Source of the DNA: DATGMP01 sp035293565 | Lineage (GTDB): Bacteria > Pseudomonadota > Alphaproteobacteria > BOG-932 > Roseiterribacteraceae | NCBI GenBank assembly: GCA_035293565.1 | Contig: DATGMP010000125.1 | Location: forward strand, 14,570 to 78,569 | DNA length: 64,000 nt | Direction: 5' to 3' | In this document: positions 1 through 8,585 of the stretch, piece after piece | How positions within the stretch are numbered: the first letter of the stretch is position 1 | How the letters are laid out: each line of letters starts with the position of its first letter | Made by a program: the position numbers and the translations under genes | Notes under the pieces: generated by a model | What the model was told of the DNA's origin: nothing | Database searches by the model: none | What the model saw: the letters and a program-made list of their open reading frames with translations, nothing else

Positions 1-54
1 GGCGTTACTCTAGGGCTTGGTCCCCAGCCGATCAAGGTTCAATTTCGGCGAAAT

Positions 55-1434
55 TCAGCTCGCCAGGATCATCGCTTCGGCGTCCACCGGCAGGAGAAAT
101 CCGGCTTCGACGCCCTGTTCGATCGCGCGCCGGAGCTGCGTCCCGTAGCTGTCCGGTTCAGGATAAAGCCGAGCAAGCATCTCATCGGAGAAGGGTGTGC
201 TGGTGCCGAACATCTGCAGGAGCCCATCCTCGTCAACGCCCGTATGGCGCGCTCGCGGGGCCTCGATCGCCGGCAGCCTGATGCCGCCCTTGGCCAGGCC
301 CAACGCGTCCCGTTGCAGCCGTGGCGGATCTCCCGCGAAAAGAAGCCGCGGCAGCGCAGGCGGCGGGGCGCCACCATGGACCCAGCGATGCAGCTGCATG
401 AGCGCGGCCGAGTTGACCGGCTCATGTGTCAGCACATTGGTGTTCGCCCCCCTGGCGTCGGTCGGTGGCGCCATGGGATGCCGCTCGAGCCCGAGATCCC
501 GCGGCCAGCTCGTCTTCAGCCACGGGCTGCCCGCCGCGCAGCCGTGGGCAACGCCGGCCACCTCCCAGAACCGGTAGGTGTCGCTGTCGGGCTGGCGGAC
601 CGGATAGTGGAGCGTCGATTCGGTCTCCGAATTCATCACCAGCACCGGCACGCCCAGATCGTTCCGCAACAGATGCGAGCCGGGCGGCATGCGGAGCGCC
701 AAAGGCATGATGTCTTCGACGCGCTTGATCAGCGGCTCGTTCAGCCGCGGCTCCTCGAGCTGGGTGCCATTGCCGAAATAGACATGTATGAAGAAGCCGT
801 CGAAGGCATGTGTGATCGGCTGGACGGCGTTCAGATAGGTCACGAGCCGTACCGCCGATTGCGATGCGCCTGCTGCGATGATCTTCCGGACATCGAGGCC
901 GTCCAGCGGATCGACTCCCGCCTTTGGCCGCTTTGGTCCCAACAGGCGCGCAGCCTGGGTGAAGATGTCGAAGGAATATTCGTCGTTGTCGATATGGAGC
1001 GATCCGTACCGCACGGAGTCCCAGCCGGTCAGCGCCCGTTCCGGCGTCGCTAGGAAGCCGTGGACTCCGGCCCGTTGGGCGCTCACGAGCGCGATCGCGA
1101 AGCCGCCGCGATAGATTTGCGGGCTCTCGCCCGCGAAAATGTCGAAGCCGAGCGACACGTTATTCCAGAGCGCGACGACCGTGCCGTTGAAGCGGCTCGG
1201 ATCGACGGGCCGGCGGATCAGGATCCGTGTGCGGTAGGGCGCTCGTCCCGCCGGCTCGACGAACCAGCGGCCGTCAAAGGAGCGACGGGTGCCGGGCGCA
1301 TGGCGATAGCGCTCGGCCTCGCCCTCGAGGAAATATTCCTCCTCGACATAGCCGAGCGCCTTGAGGTCGAACGCCGCCGCGCCGAAAGGCCAGCCCTTCG
1401 CGCCGCCGGTCACTGGACCGGTCAATGTCGCCAT
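55..1434 (-). CDS. alpha/beta hydrolase domain protein (Abhydrolase_10-like)
   Basis: A 459-residue protein that resembles the 'alpha/beta hydrolase domain' family of bacterial esterase-like proteins. The nucleophile elbow appears to be GASQS (Ser191), and a late His in VAGVAHG fits the end of the triad. There is no signal peptide, so it is probably cytoplasmic, and the substrate cannot be read from sequence. It starts at ATG 1434 and lies upstream of dps on the same strand, with only 26 bases between them. Both genes sit outside the mobile element, on the chromosomal side of the tRNA. Family assignment is fairly secure; physiological role is unknown. Confidence 0.75.
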   Translation of the reverse strand: MATLTGPVTGGAKGWPFGAAAFDLKALGYVEEEYFLEGEAERYRHAPGTRRSFDGRWFVEPAGRAPYRTRILIRRPVDPSRFNGTVVALWNNVSLGFDIFAGESPQIYRGGFAIALVSAQRAGVHGFLATPERALTGWDSVRYGSLHIDNDEYSFDIFTQAARLLGPKRPKAGVDPLDGLDVRKIIAAGASQSAVRLVTYLNAVQPITHAFDGFFIHVYFGNGTQLEEPRLNEPLIKRVEDIMPLALRMPPGSHLLRNDLGVPVLVMNSETESTLHYPVRQPDSDTYRFWEVAGVAHGCAAGSPWLKTSWPRDLGLERHPMAPPTDARGANTNVLTHEPVNSAALMQLHRWVHGGAPPPALPRLLFAGDPPRLQRDALGLAKGGIRLPAIEAPRARHTGVDEDGLLQMFGTSTPFSDEMLARLYPEPDSYGTQLRRAIEQGVEAGFLLPVDAEAMILAS

Positions 1435-1460
1435 GTGCCTCCCCTTGGGGCGAGACCGCC

Positions 1461-1943
1461 CTATTCCGGAAGGTGAGCTTCCAGGAACCAGAGCGCCTTG
1501 TCGAGAGCGCGGGAATAGGCCGTGAAGATGTCGGCCGTGTCGGCGTCGCCTGCTTCGTCGGACTCGTCGATCGCGGCGCGGACCGAATTGGCGGCCTTGG
1601 TGTAGCGCTCGATGAGGGCGTGCAGGTGATCTTCGATCTTATAGATGTTGGTTGGATAGGGCGCCAGAGTCGAAGCCTGCGACACAGCCTGCGTCGTGCC
1701 GAGCGCAGTCCCGCCCAGCTGAACCACGCGCTCCGCCATCGTATCCACATGCGTGTCGATCTCGGTGCGGAATCCGTCGATCATTTCATGGATGGCGATG
1801 AATTGCGGTCCTTTGAGATTCCAATGGGCCTGCTTCGTCAGCAGCGCCAGATCGATCCCGTCCGCCAGGCGCGCGTTCAAGAGCTCGACCGAAACCTGCT
1901 TGGCATTGGATTTGAGGTCGTTCCCGGTTTTGTGAAGTTTCAT
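1461..1943 (-). CDS. dps: Dps-family ferritin-like DNA-binding stress protein
   Basis: A 160-residue Dps (DNA protection during starvation) protein. Dps dodecamers oxidise and store iron using peroxide and coat DNA, in the cytoplasm or nucleoid. The family signature is visible: QAHWNLKG supplies the ferroxidase His, and the following helix (HEMIDGF...EIDTHVD) supplies the Asp/Glu ligands at the dimer interface. The frame stays open to 2060, but the protein begins at MKLHKTGND (ATG at 1943), which matches Dps N-termini and has a purine-rich AAGGGG upstream. The extra 39 residues upstream look non-coding. It is chromosomal flank, next to the tRNA used as the integration site. Confidence 0.93.
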   Translation of the reverse strand: MKLHKTGNDLKSNAKQVSVELLNARLADGIDLALLTKQAHWNLKGPQFIAIHEMIDGFRTEIDTHVDTMAERVVQLGGTALGTTQAVSQASTLAPYPTNIYKIEDHLHALIERYTKAANSVRAAIDESDEAGDADTADIFTAYSRALDKALWFLEAHLPE

Positions 1944-2085
1944 CGGAGTGCCCCTTGGGATGGTAGAACTATTCCAATGACGTGGACCGCGAGCGCCTTC
2001 AGTCAACTGGCAGGACCGGAAAGCGGCAGGGGTTGTTCGGTGGTTCCGGCAATGGCACATTCCCGCGCGCGTCTCGCCTCCAAGG

Positions 2086-2162
2086 GCGCCCGTAGCTCAG
2101 CAGGATAGAGCACAGGATTCCTAATCCTGGGGTCGTGGGTTCGAATCCCGCCGGGTGCACCA
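2086..2162 (+). tRNA. tRNA-Arg (anticodon CCU)
   Basis: A full cloverleaf can be drawn. The acceptor 5' strand GCGCCCG (2086-2092) pairs with CGGGTGC (2152-2158) with one G-U pair; the D stem is GCTC/GAGC; the anticodon stem is CAGGA/TCCTG with anticodon CCT at 2120-2122; the T loop is GTTCGAATC. The CCA tail is encoded (2160-2162). The tRNA is intact and sits just before an integrase reading towards it, the usual arrangement of an element integrated at a tRNA 3' end. Confidence 0.97.
2137..2162 (+). other. probable attL core (tRNA-Arg 3' end)
   Basis: Tyrosine integrases encoded beside a tRNA normally recombine within the T arm and acceptor 3' half. Because the tRNA is complete here, the element must supply the same 3' sequence. 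I infer that the crossover lies in this segment. No second copy was seen by eye elsewhere in the window, so the core length is undefined and the other end probably lies beyond 64 kb or has diverged. Confidence 0.45.
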
Positions 2163-2212
2163 CTTTTCCTCTTCTAAATCAAATGCTTATTTTTTCGTTC
2201 TTGAGAAGTTCG

Positions 2213-2310
2213 CTGTGGCATGAAGTTTCACGGGGGGTGCCATGTAAATCAATGCATTAGCACCGATTTTCGGGCGTTCCCAAATGTTCCGTGCCACAGC
2301 CATGCCACAG
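2213..2310. repeat. repeats between tRNA and integrase, possible arm-type sites
   Basis: The gene-free stretch from the tRNA to the end of int contains CTGTGGCATG (2213-2222) and its exact inverse CATGCCACAG (2301-2310). There is a direct repeat of GCCACAG at 2293-2299 and 2304-2310 (one helical turn apart) and a related GTGCCATG at 2237-2244. Their position in the att region suggests arm-type binding sites for the integrase or directionality factor. This is inference from location and repetition. Confidence 0.4.
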
Positions 2311-2343
2311 AATTCAGGGCTGGAGTTCTCCATGTGTTCGGCC

Positions 2344-3585
2344 TCACTCCTCGTCCTCGGAAGCGAGGATCACGCGCTCGGCGCCGGCAGCGATCTCAGC
2401 ATCGTCCTCAATGCGCTCCCAGATGTGCCCGTACAGTTCCATCACGAGCTCGATCGAGGTGTGTCCCATCAGCTTCATCAGCCGCTTTGGCTTGACCCCT
2501 TGTTCGATCCACGCCGAAGCCGCGGCATGGCGCATTGAATAGGGGTTATGGGCGGCACGTGGGTCTGGATCTTCGTCCGTCCCGGCGTTGCGGGTCACGC
2601 CAGCTGCGATCAGCAGCGGCTCCCAGATTTCATGATAGAAATGGTAGTAGGAGATCGGCGACCCATCTTCCTGGGCGAACAGCATATGCACGCGGCGGCC
2701 GGGCTTACCGCTCGGCAAGCGCAAGTTCCCAGCCTTGCGGTCAACGGTGCGTGCCAGCCAAGCGCGAAGGGCGGCGCTCCCGGCTGGCCCGATCGGCACC
2801 GCTCGATTGCCGGCGGCCGATTTCGGCGGTCCGAGTTGCTTCCTGCGATCCAGTCTCTCGACGATTCGCACGAAGGGTGACTTGAGACTAGCCGCAGCGA
2901 AGACATTCGGGCGCTGGAGACCAAGAATTTCCGATGGCCTCAAACCGCCGAAGAAGCCCAGCATGACCATCGCGAGTGCTTGGCCCCGATCCTGATTCGA
3001 TTGGCGCTCCGCCGCGTTTAGAATGGCTCGGATCTCAGTCTTAGTTGGTATCTCAACCTCGACCTTGCTGCGGTCGCTGTGCTCGATTCTGGTGGCCGTG
3101 GCGGGGTTGACCGCGATAAGGCCGTGACGCTGGCAGTAAGACAATGCCATGCAGAGCGATCGCCGCACTTTGACCGTCATCGCATATGAGAGTTCGAGCG
3201 CCAGCGCATCGACGAATGATTGACAGGCGGGCGCGTTCAGGCGGGAGAGTTTCAGGGTTGCAATCGGGAAGCGCACAACGTGGTTTTCGAGGTGCGAGCG
3301 GTATTGCTCATGCGTCGTGAATTCTCGTTTCCCGGCCTTGACCAGCGCTTCGATGTGGTCGAGCCAGGCCCGAGCGCCTTCGAGCACGGTCTGGCTCTTC
3401 GCATCGGGAATATGCGTCCCTGCGGCGAGCTGGGATTCGATCCGAATGCGCTCGTTGTCCGCTGCTTTCCACGTGGGAAAGTTTCGGCGGTGGCGCTTAA
3501 CGTCGGCGTCGACGTAGTCGAGCTGGTACGACCGTCCGGTTTTGCCGTTCTTTCGTTTCCAGTCGACTGGATTGATGGTCGCCAT
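2344..3585 (-). CDS. int: tyrosine-type site-specific integrase
   Basis: A 413-residue phage-type integrase that would cut and rejoin DNA at the tRNA-Arg attachment site. It has an N-terminal arm-binding region, a SAM-like core-binding domain (about residues 65-165) and a C-terminal catalytic domain. Catalytic residues visible are Arg216 (GGLRPSE), Arg352 in YSMRH (Tyr replaces the first His of the usual HxxR), His375 (MGHTS) and nucleophile Tyr385 (ELYGH). ATG at 3585. Its start overlaps the 3' end of the excisionase-like gene upstream, so the two are probably co-transcribed towards the tRNA. Confidence 0.95.
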   Translation of the reverse strand: MATINPVDWKRKNGKTGRSYQLDYVDADVKRHRRNFPTWKAADNERIRIESQLAAGTHIPDAKSQTVLEGARAWLDHIEALVKAGKREFTTHEQYRSHLENHVVRFPIATLKLSRLNAPACQSFVDALALELSYAMTVKVRRSLCMALSYCQRHGLIAVNPATATRIEHSDRSKVEVEIPTKTEIRAILNAAERQSNQDRGQALAMVMLGFFGGLRPSEILGLQRPNVFAAASLKSPFVRIVERLDRRKQLGPPKSAAGNRAVPIGPAGSAALRAWLARTVDRKAGNLRLPSGKPGRRVHMLFAQEDGSPISYYHFYHEIWEPLLIAAGVTRNAGTDEDPDPRAAHNPYSMRHAAASAWIEQGVKPKRLMKLMGHTSIELVMELYGHIWERIEDDAEIAAGAERVILASEDEE

Positions 3586-3829
3586 TGATCTGGCCTTCGG
3601 AACTCACTGGTCTGGTCTTGTTCATCGCGTCCCGCGCGCGATTCTCGATATGCGCCCGGAGAGCCGAACGCGCTGAAAAGATGATCCCATTTTCCTTCCA
3701 GATCGGCCACCCCCCGGCGATTTCGACCACGTGATAAACGCGTCGCCGAGGCCAGCCTAATTCGGCGGCGATTGCCTCGGCACCTTCGAGAAGGTCGTCT
3801 GCTAGAATGCTCTGGCCGATAGAAGACAT
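3497..3829 (-). CDS. small winged-helix/excisionase-like protein
   Basis: A 110-residue basic protein immediately upstream of int, overlapping its start by 89 bases. The N-terminal 60 residues contain a likely helix-turn-helix (AEAIAAELGWPRRRVYHVVE) followed by a tryptophan-containing wing (GGWPIWKENG), the pattern of AlpA/Xis-type directionality factors. The arginine-rich tail lies in the overlap with int. Position and size suggest control of excision or of int expression. The family is not recognised with certainty; a general DNA-binding regulator is the alternative. Confidence 0.6.
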   Translation of the reverse strand: MSSIGQSILADDLLEGAEAIAAELGWPRRRVYHVVEIAGGWPIWKENGIIFSARSALRAHIENRARDAMNKTRPVSSEGQINGDHQSSRLETKERQNRTVVPARLRRRRR

Positions 3830-4153
3830 ATTTCACCCGTTCTATTCATTGACGGATCCTGCTCGGCTCGGCTTACGATCGAAGGCGTTGTCCTTATATT
3901 CTTCCGAACGAGCGCCTCACTCAGCTAACCCCTTTGCGAACGCTTGAGAACCGCTGGAAATCTCCAGGAGGGCAAAGACCGAAGAAGGGCAACGGCCGGA
4001 AAATACGGGAGATGAGGCAGGCTTCGGGAAAAGGCGTCGCCAAACCCCGGCTCATGTAACAATTCGGCCGCTTCGTCTCCTAATAGATTGAGAGCTGCTC
4101 GACGGCTCGCTCCGACGCAGAACAGCCTGCGTCACAGACCATGGAGAACCACG
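3830..4153. promoter_or_regulatory. intergenic region between the int/xis unit and the defence island
   Basis: A 324-base divergent intergenic region with no convincing gene. It must hold the promoter for the leftward int unit and probably one for the rightward ATPase gene. I see no clear -35/-10 pairs. A reading frame open from 4088 into the ATPase gene looks like upstream extension, not coding sequence. Confidence 0.4.
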
Positions 4154-5998
4154 ATGTTGAACAACGAAACCCCACGAGATCCCACCGAGCCACTGAGTCC
4201 GTCTTGGGGAGACGACGCTCCCCGAGGAGGCAAGGCGGTTATGAATCGCATTCTCAAGGAGAATGCGACGGTCCCGCTCTTCTTCGCGCAGACGCTGATC
4301 CAATCGCTCCGCGACGTCGGCTACAACCACACCACCTCAGCCCTGTGCGAACACGTCGATAATGCGATTCAGGCCGGCGCGTCCGAGGTCCGCATCTTCT
4401 TCCGTCAGAGCGGCGGCAAAGGAGAATATGAAATCGATGCTGGCGTCTACGACAATGGCCGCGGCATGTCGCCGACGGTGCTGAAGGTCGCAACCGCGTT
4501 CGGCGGCTCGATGAACTACGGCAATCGCAATGGGATCGCCCGCTTCGGCATGGGAATGAAGACGGCCGCTCTTAGCATGTGTCCCGTGATGGAGCTTCAT
4601 TCCTGGCAGGAGCCGCAGGCGATCTACAGCATGACGCTCGATGTCGAAGCGATCGGCAAGGAGCGAGCGAATCTCGTCGAACTGCCCGAGCCAAATCTCT
4701 CGAGCGAGTTTCCCGATGAGATCGCCGACTTCTTTCACAAGCCGCTATCCTACCCAACCAATCGCGCCGAACAGGAGCTGTTCGTTTCTCCTGGCGACGA
4801 TCTCTACGAACGTCTTGGGCCGTCTGGCACGATTGTCTACATGCCGCGATGCGATCGGCTCACCTACGCGAAGGCGAAGACGCTGGTCGACCACGCGGTC
4901 AAGGAAATGTCGCGCGTATACCGCCGCGCTATTGCCGATGGCCTGCGGCTGTACGTCAATAACCGCCTGGTGGAGGCGTTCGACCCGACTTACGCCATGG
5001 CGAATGCACGCCATTCGCGTTTCCTCGGGGACGAGCCCAAGCAGAGCCGCCTGATCGTAAACCGGACGCTGAAGATCAAGCTCTCGGAGAACGCCGAGGA
5101 GACGGCGCCGATCCAGATCCGAATCTACCGATTGCCGCTTGAGGAGTGGTACGGATTGCCTCGCAAGACGCTGCGCAACGATCTGCGGGTCTTCGATGGC
5201 TTGACTGTCTCGATCTTGCGTAACAATCGCGAGGTGTTCGCTGGCGCCTTGCCAAAGATCACCACGCGCCACAGCGTCACGCACTGGTATCGAATCCAGA
5301 TCGACTTCCCCGGCGTGCTCGACGAGGCCTTTGGCGTCGCGGCAAACAAGCAGGGCGTCCGTATGAAAGGCTACGTCGAGGACGCGATCAAGGAGGAGAT
5401 CGGTGACGAGATCACGACGATCAACGACGAGATCAAGCGCTTCCAGGCGGCCCAGGCCTCCGCGCGCGCCCCCGCCAAGCCGAGCACTAGCGAGGCGAAG
5501 GCCGGCGACGCGGACGCCTTCCAGGTCACGCCGTTGGCGCCGGTTACGCCCGAGGAAGAGGCGCAGCTCGATGCCAATCTGAGGGGCTTGGCTTTGACAT
5601 TGAAGCGAGATGGGGAGACCGAGGAAGAGGCGTTCGCGCGCGTGAAGAGCTCGAAATACATCATCGACTTCAGGCATGACGAATATTGGCCCTTTTACGA
5701 TGTGAAACACCATTTCGGTCGCGTGATTCTGACCGTCAACACGGCACATCCCTTCTTTACCGGGCTGTATGACCCCGTAAGCAAGATGAGCGCGCCGAAC
5801 CCGCCGGAAGAAACCGACGACGTCGCCGGGCCCGCTTCCGAAACGCAAGACGGGCCGATCGTGGCGCTCGACCTGCTGCTTCTCTCGCTGGCTCGGACGC
5901 AAGGCCGCCTCGCTGGCACCAGCGACGATGCCCGGAAGTTACTTGAGGGCTTGCGCCGGGAGTGGTCCGAGACCTACCGAGTCCAGATGACCGCATAG
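4154..5998 (+). CDS. GHKL ATPase, MORC/paraMORC-like
   Basis: A 614-residue protein with an N-terminal GHKL (Hsp90/MutL/histidine-kinase) ATPase domain. The N-box is EHVDNA (residues 66-71), the G1 box is DNGRGM (100-105) and the G2 lid glycines are GMGMK (132-136). A second domain of S5-like character follows to about residue 420. A linker rich in Ala, Pro and Glu leads to an extra C-terminal domain. The layout recalls prokaryotic MORC-like ATPases found beside restriction and defence genes, which clamp DNA on ATP binding. I chose ATG 4154 because GGAG lies seven bases upstream; the frame is open from 4088. A terminator-like hairpin follows, so it may be a separate transcript from the NACHT operon. 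Confidence 0.8.
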   Translation: MLNNETPRDPTEPLSPSWGDDAPRGGKAVMNRILKENATVPLFFAQTLIQSLRDVGYNHTTSALCEHVDNAIQAGASEVRIFFRQSGGKGEYEIDAGVYDNGRGMSPTVLKVATAFGGSMNYGNRNGIARFGMGMKTAALSMCPVMELHSWQEPQAIYSMTLDVEAIGKERANLVELPEPNLSSEFPDEIADFFHKPLSYPTNRAEQELFVSPGDDLYERLGPSGTIVYMPRCDRLTYAKAKTLVDHAVKEMSRVYRRAIADGLRLYVNNRLVEAFDPTYAMANARHSRFLGDEPKQSRLIVNRTLKIKLSENAEETAPIQIRIYRLPLEEWYGLPRKTLRNDLRVFDGLTVSILRNNREVFAGALPKITTRHSVTHWYRIQIDFPGVLDEAFGVAANKQGVRMKGYVEDAIKEEIGDEITTINDEIKRFQAAQASARAPAKPSTSEAKAGDADAFQVTPLAPVTPEEEAQLDANLRGLALTLKRDGETEEEAFARVKSSKYIIDFRHDEYWPFYDVKHHFGRVILTVNTAHPFFTGLYDPVSKMSAPNPPEETDDVAGPASETQDGPIVALDLLLLSLARTQGRLAGTSDDARKLLEGLRREWSETYRVQMTA

Positions 5999-6005
5999 CT
6001 GGCAG

Positions 6006-6032
6006 GAGGGCGGCGCGGGTAGCGTCGCCCTC
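6006..6032 (+). terminator. terminator-like hairpin after the GHKL ATPase gene
   Basis: GAGGGCG at 6006-6012 pairs with CGCCCTC at 6026-6032. Four more pairs inside (one G-U) give an 11-bp stem closed by loop GGGTA. Only a short T run follows, so intrinsic termination would be weak. It lies eight bases after the ATPase stop codon. A weak promoter-like pair (TTGGCC and TAATGT) follows at about 6033-6062. Confidence 0.5.
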
Positions 6033-6214
6033 TTGGCCAAATGACTTCGATCGGATAATGTGAAACTTGAGTTGAGCTGAGTCCCGAGGAGGACCGGATC
6101 GCTTCGCCCGGGCATAGCGTCCCGATCGAAGATCCCCGGTTTCGCTGACGACACACTTGGCCGCTCGACACCCTGCGGACCAATAGCGGTTCGCACAGAC
6201 AGTGGGACTGAACC

Positions 6215-6703
6215 ATGGCGGACCTTCCGCAGCCTTGGCGCGCCTATGCGTGCCTCCAAGCCGAACTTGCCCGTAGATCCAATCTCGATGCCTGCAGTTG
6301 GGGCATCGAAGCCGGCTTAGATCATCTTGCTTCCCGCGACTCTTTCGACGATTCGTCGATCGGCGCCGAAATCGCCAAGGCTCGATCGACCGCAATTCGG
6401 CGCGAGCGCAGCCGCGCCCGGTGGCGCGCCCTTCGTCTTGCCCCTGTCCTGCCACGCAATACCGCGCCCGAGCTCCTCCTGCTCGCCCGCAGCGACCTGC
6501 GAGCGATGCAGTCGCGAGTCAGCGCGTCAGACTGGCAGCTCCTGCTCGGGTTAGCTGAGGGCGAGGCGTATGCCGACCTCGCGCCGGTCGCGGGCAAGAG
6601 CGCGGCCGCATTGCGGGTAGCCGCGACGCGACTGCGGGCGAGGCTCCGCGCCGCCCTGGCCGCCGCGGATCGGGTTGAACCGATCCTGGCCTCAGTGCAG
6701 TGA
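6215..6703 (+). CDS. sigma-70 region-4-like helix-turn-helix protein
   Basis: A 162-residue, Ala/Arg-rich protein. Its C-terminal third (about residues 105-150) has the spacing of a sigma-factor region 4 or LuxR-type helix-turn-helix, in which LAEGEAYADLAP is followed by KSAAALRVAATRLRARL. I see no region 2, so it is unlikely to be a complete sigma factor; a dedicated regulator or adaptor of the operon is more likely. Its stop is 10 bases before the NACHT start, and the NACHT ribosome-binding site GAGGGGG overlaps this stop. The two are therefore surely co-transcribed. Function unknown. Confidence 0.6.
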   Translation: MADLPQPWRAYACLQAELARRSNLDACSWGIEAGLDHLASRDSFDDSSIGAEIAKARSTAIRRERSRARWRALRLAPVLPRNTAPELLLLARSDLRAMQSRVSASDWQLLLGLAEGEAYADLAPVAGKSAAALRVAATRLRARLRAALAAADRVEPILASVQ

Positions 6704-6713
6704 GGGGGCGGCG

Positions 6714-8585
6714 ATGAAACCGGGGCCGACCACAACTTCGGGAAGCGTGAACGACACTCCTAACTATGCGTGGACCCGCTTTTGGGTTCCCAGAACCGGC
6801 AGCATCAACCTCGGAGATGGCGGTTTCATGGTCGACCCGGCCGAGCCGCTATTGTGGAGCAGCGGGACTGCGCCGACCGCCTTGCCAGAGTTGGAACGGT
6901 ATCCTGGTCTTGTTCTATTGGGCGAACCGGGCATCGGAAAGTCGGATACGCTCAAAGTGGAAGCCCTGCGTCTCCAAGCACGCGCTGACGGCAGCGTTTC
7001 GGTTCACGTCGACCTCAGAAGCTTCTCGAGCGAAGCCTTTCTTTTCCAGCGGGTCTTCGAGAGCCCCGAAATGGCATCGTGGAAGAGCGACCAATCGCAC
7101 TTAACACTGCATCTCGATAGCCTAGACGAGGCACTCCTACGCATCGATTCAATTGCGAACCTGATCACAGCGGAACTTCCAAATCTGCCGACCGACAGGA
7201 TGTCGCTCAGGATTGCTTGCCGCACGGCCGTTTGGCCCGAAATGACGTTGGAGCCCGTGCTCCAGTCGATTTGGGGTGAGGATCGGGTCGGTGTTTTCGA
7301 GCTCGCACCGCTTCGCAGAACCGACGTTATTGCCGCGGCGCATCAGGAGGGGATTGACCCCGCCGCCTTCGTGACCGAGCTCTACGCCGCCAACGCGGTG
7401 CCGTTTGCCATCAAGCCGCTGACGTTGAAGTTGCTCCTGACACTCTATGCGCGCGATCAGAAGCTGCCGCGCCGGCTGACTGATCTTTATATGCAGGGCT
7501 GTCTCAGCCTGTGCGAGGAGCAAAATCCAAGTCGACGGGACACACGACGAACTGGCAGCCTGAACGCGCGACAACGGCTTCGCATAGCGGGCAAACTGGC
7601 CTGCGTCACCATGTTTGCCAATCGATATGCGATATGGACCGGCTTGGAAACCGACGCGTTTCCGCCGGAAGACGTCGCGCTCTCGAAAATTGCTGTTGGT
7701 GTCGAGCAGGGCGAGTTTCCGGAGTTTGAGGTTACTGAAAACGCTGTTCGGGAAGTCCTCGACACCGGGCTGTTCAATGCGCGGGGGCCTTCAAGGATCG
7801 GTTGGGCGCATCAAAGTTACGCAGAGTTCCTGGCTGCGGCCTATCTGATCGAGAAGGCGGTTTCCGCAACGAACATTCTCAGGCTGCTCCTTCATCCCGC
7901 CGGCGGGCTTATCCCTCAACTCGCCGTGGTAGCGGCATGGGTGGCGTCACTCAACCATGAGGTCCGAACCGAGCTCATATCAAACGAGCCGCTCGCTTTG
8001 CTGCACGGCGACCTCGCCGCGTGGAGCCAAACGGATATCGCGCGCCTGACGAGTTCGCTTCTGAAAGCCTACGACGAGCAACGCACCCACGACTTTATGC
8101 CGGGCCGACTGCTCGCCTATTCAAAGCTGGCTCACCCGGGCTTGGCGGACAAGCTTCAACCGTACCTGAAAGACCGATCAAAAAACGCGGTGGTGAGACG
8201 CGCTTCGTTCGACATAGCAGAAGCCTGTAGCGTAACGGGCTTAACACAGGAACTGGTCGACGTCGCCTTCGATCCGTCGGACGACGCAACTATCAGGTCG
8301 CGCGCCATTTCGGCCCTTGGCGCGTGTGGAGACGCGAGCTTCTTTCCGCAGCTGCTTCCTTTTGCGCGGGATGAAATCGGCCCGGACTCGAATTGCGAGA
8401 TCAAAGGGCAGGCGCTCAAGATCTTGTGGCCTAACTTCATCAGCGCAGCAGATCTGTTTTCGATCGTCACTCAACCGAATGATGGCTTTTTTGGCGCCTA
8501 CGCCCACTTCCTGACGCACAAATTGCCCAAAACGCTAACCGTCGGCGACCTCACGTCGGCGTTAAGCTGGTCGACCCAGTTTTGA
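6714..8585 (+). CDS. NACHT-type STAND NTPase
   Basis: A 623-residue NTPase. Walker A is GEPGIGKS (residues 70-77) and Walker B is LHLDSLDEA (about 132-140), with the extra acidic residue typical of NACHT proteins. A winged-helix-like region ends in WAHQSYAEFLAAAYL, the NACHT-associated motif. The remainder is alpha-helical, HEAT-like repeat sequence. NACHT proteins act as ligand-triggered oligomerising switches, and several bacterial ones confer phage resistance. Start ATG 6714 is preceded by GAGGGGG. Its stop overlaps the TTG start of the next gene (TTGA, 8582-8585). One inserted T in the four-T run at 8580-8583 would fuse the two into one long protein, so this may be the N-terminal half of an interrupted gene. 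Confidence 0.85.
   Translation: MKPGPTTTSGSVNDTPNYAWTRFWVPRTGSINLGDGGFMVDPAEPLLWSSGTAPTALPELERYPGLVLLGEPGIGKSDTLKVEALRLQARADGSVSVHVDLRSFSSEAFLFQRVFESPEMASWKSDQSHLTLHLDSLDEALLRIDSIANLITAELPNLPTDRMSLRIACRTAVWPEMTLEPVLQSIWGEDRVGVFELAPLRRTDVIAAAHQEGIDPAAFVTELYAANAVPFAIKPLTLKLLLTLYARDQKLPRRLTDLYMQGCLSLCEEQNPSRRDTRRTGSLNARQRLRIAGKLACVTMFANRYAIWTGLETDAFPPEDVALSKIAVGVEQGEFPEFEVTENAVREVLDTGLFNARGPSRIGWAHQSYAEFLAAAYLIEKAVSATNILRLLLHPAGGLIPQLAVVAAWVASLNHEVRTELISNEPLALLHGDLAAWSQTDIARLTSSLLKAYDEQRTHDFMPGRLLAYSKLAHPGLADKLQPYLKDRSKNAVVRRASFDIAEACSVTGLTQELVDVAFDPSDDATIRSRAISALGACGDASFFPQLLPFARDEIGPDSNCEIKGQALKILWPNFISAADLFSIVTQPNDGFFGAYAHFLTHKLPKTLTVGDLTSALSWSTQF

Noticed and set aside
1944..2060. 39-residue N-terminal extension of Dps
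   Set aside because: Unlike Dps N-termini; MKLHKTGND start at 1943 agrees with the family.
4088..4153. Upstream extension of the GHKL ATPase gene from an ATG at 4088
   Set aside because: No ribosome-binding site and an Arg-rich extension; ATG 4154 has GGAG at proper spacing.
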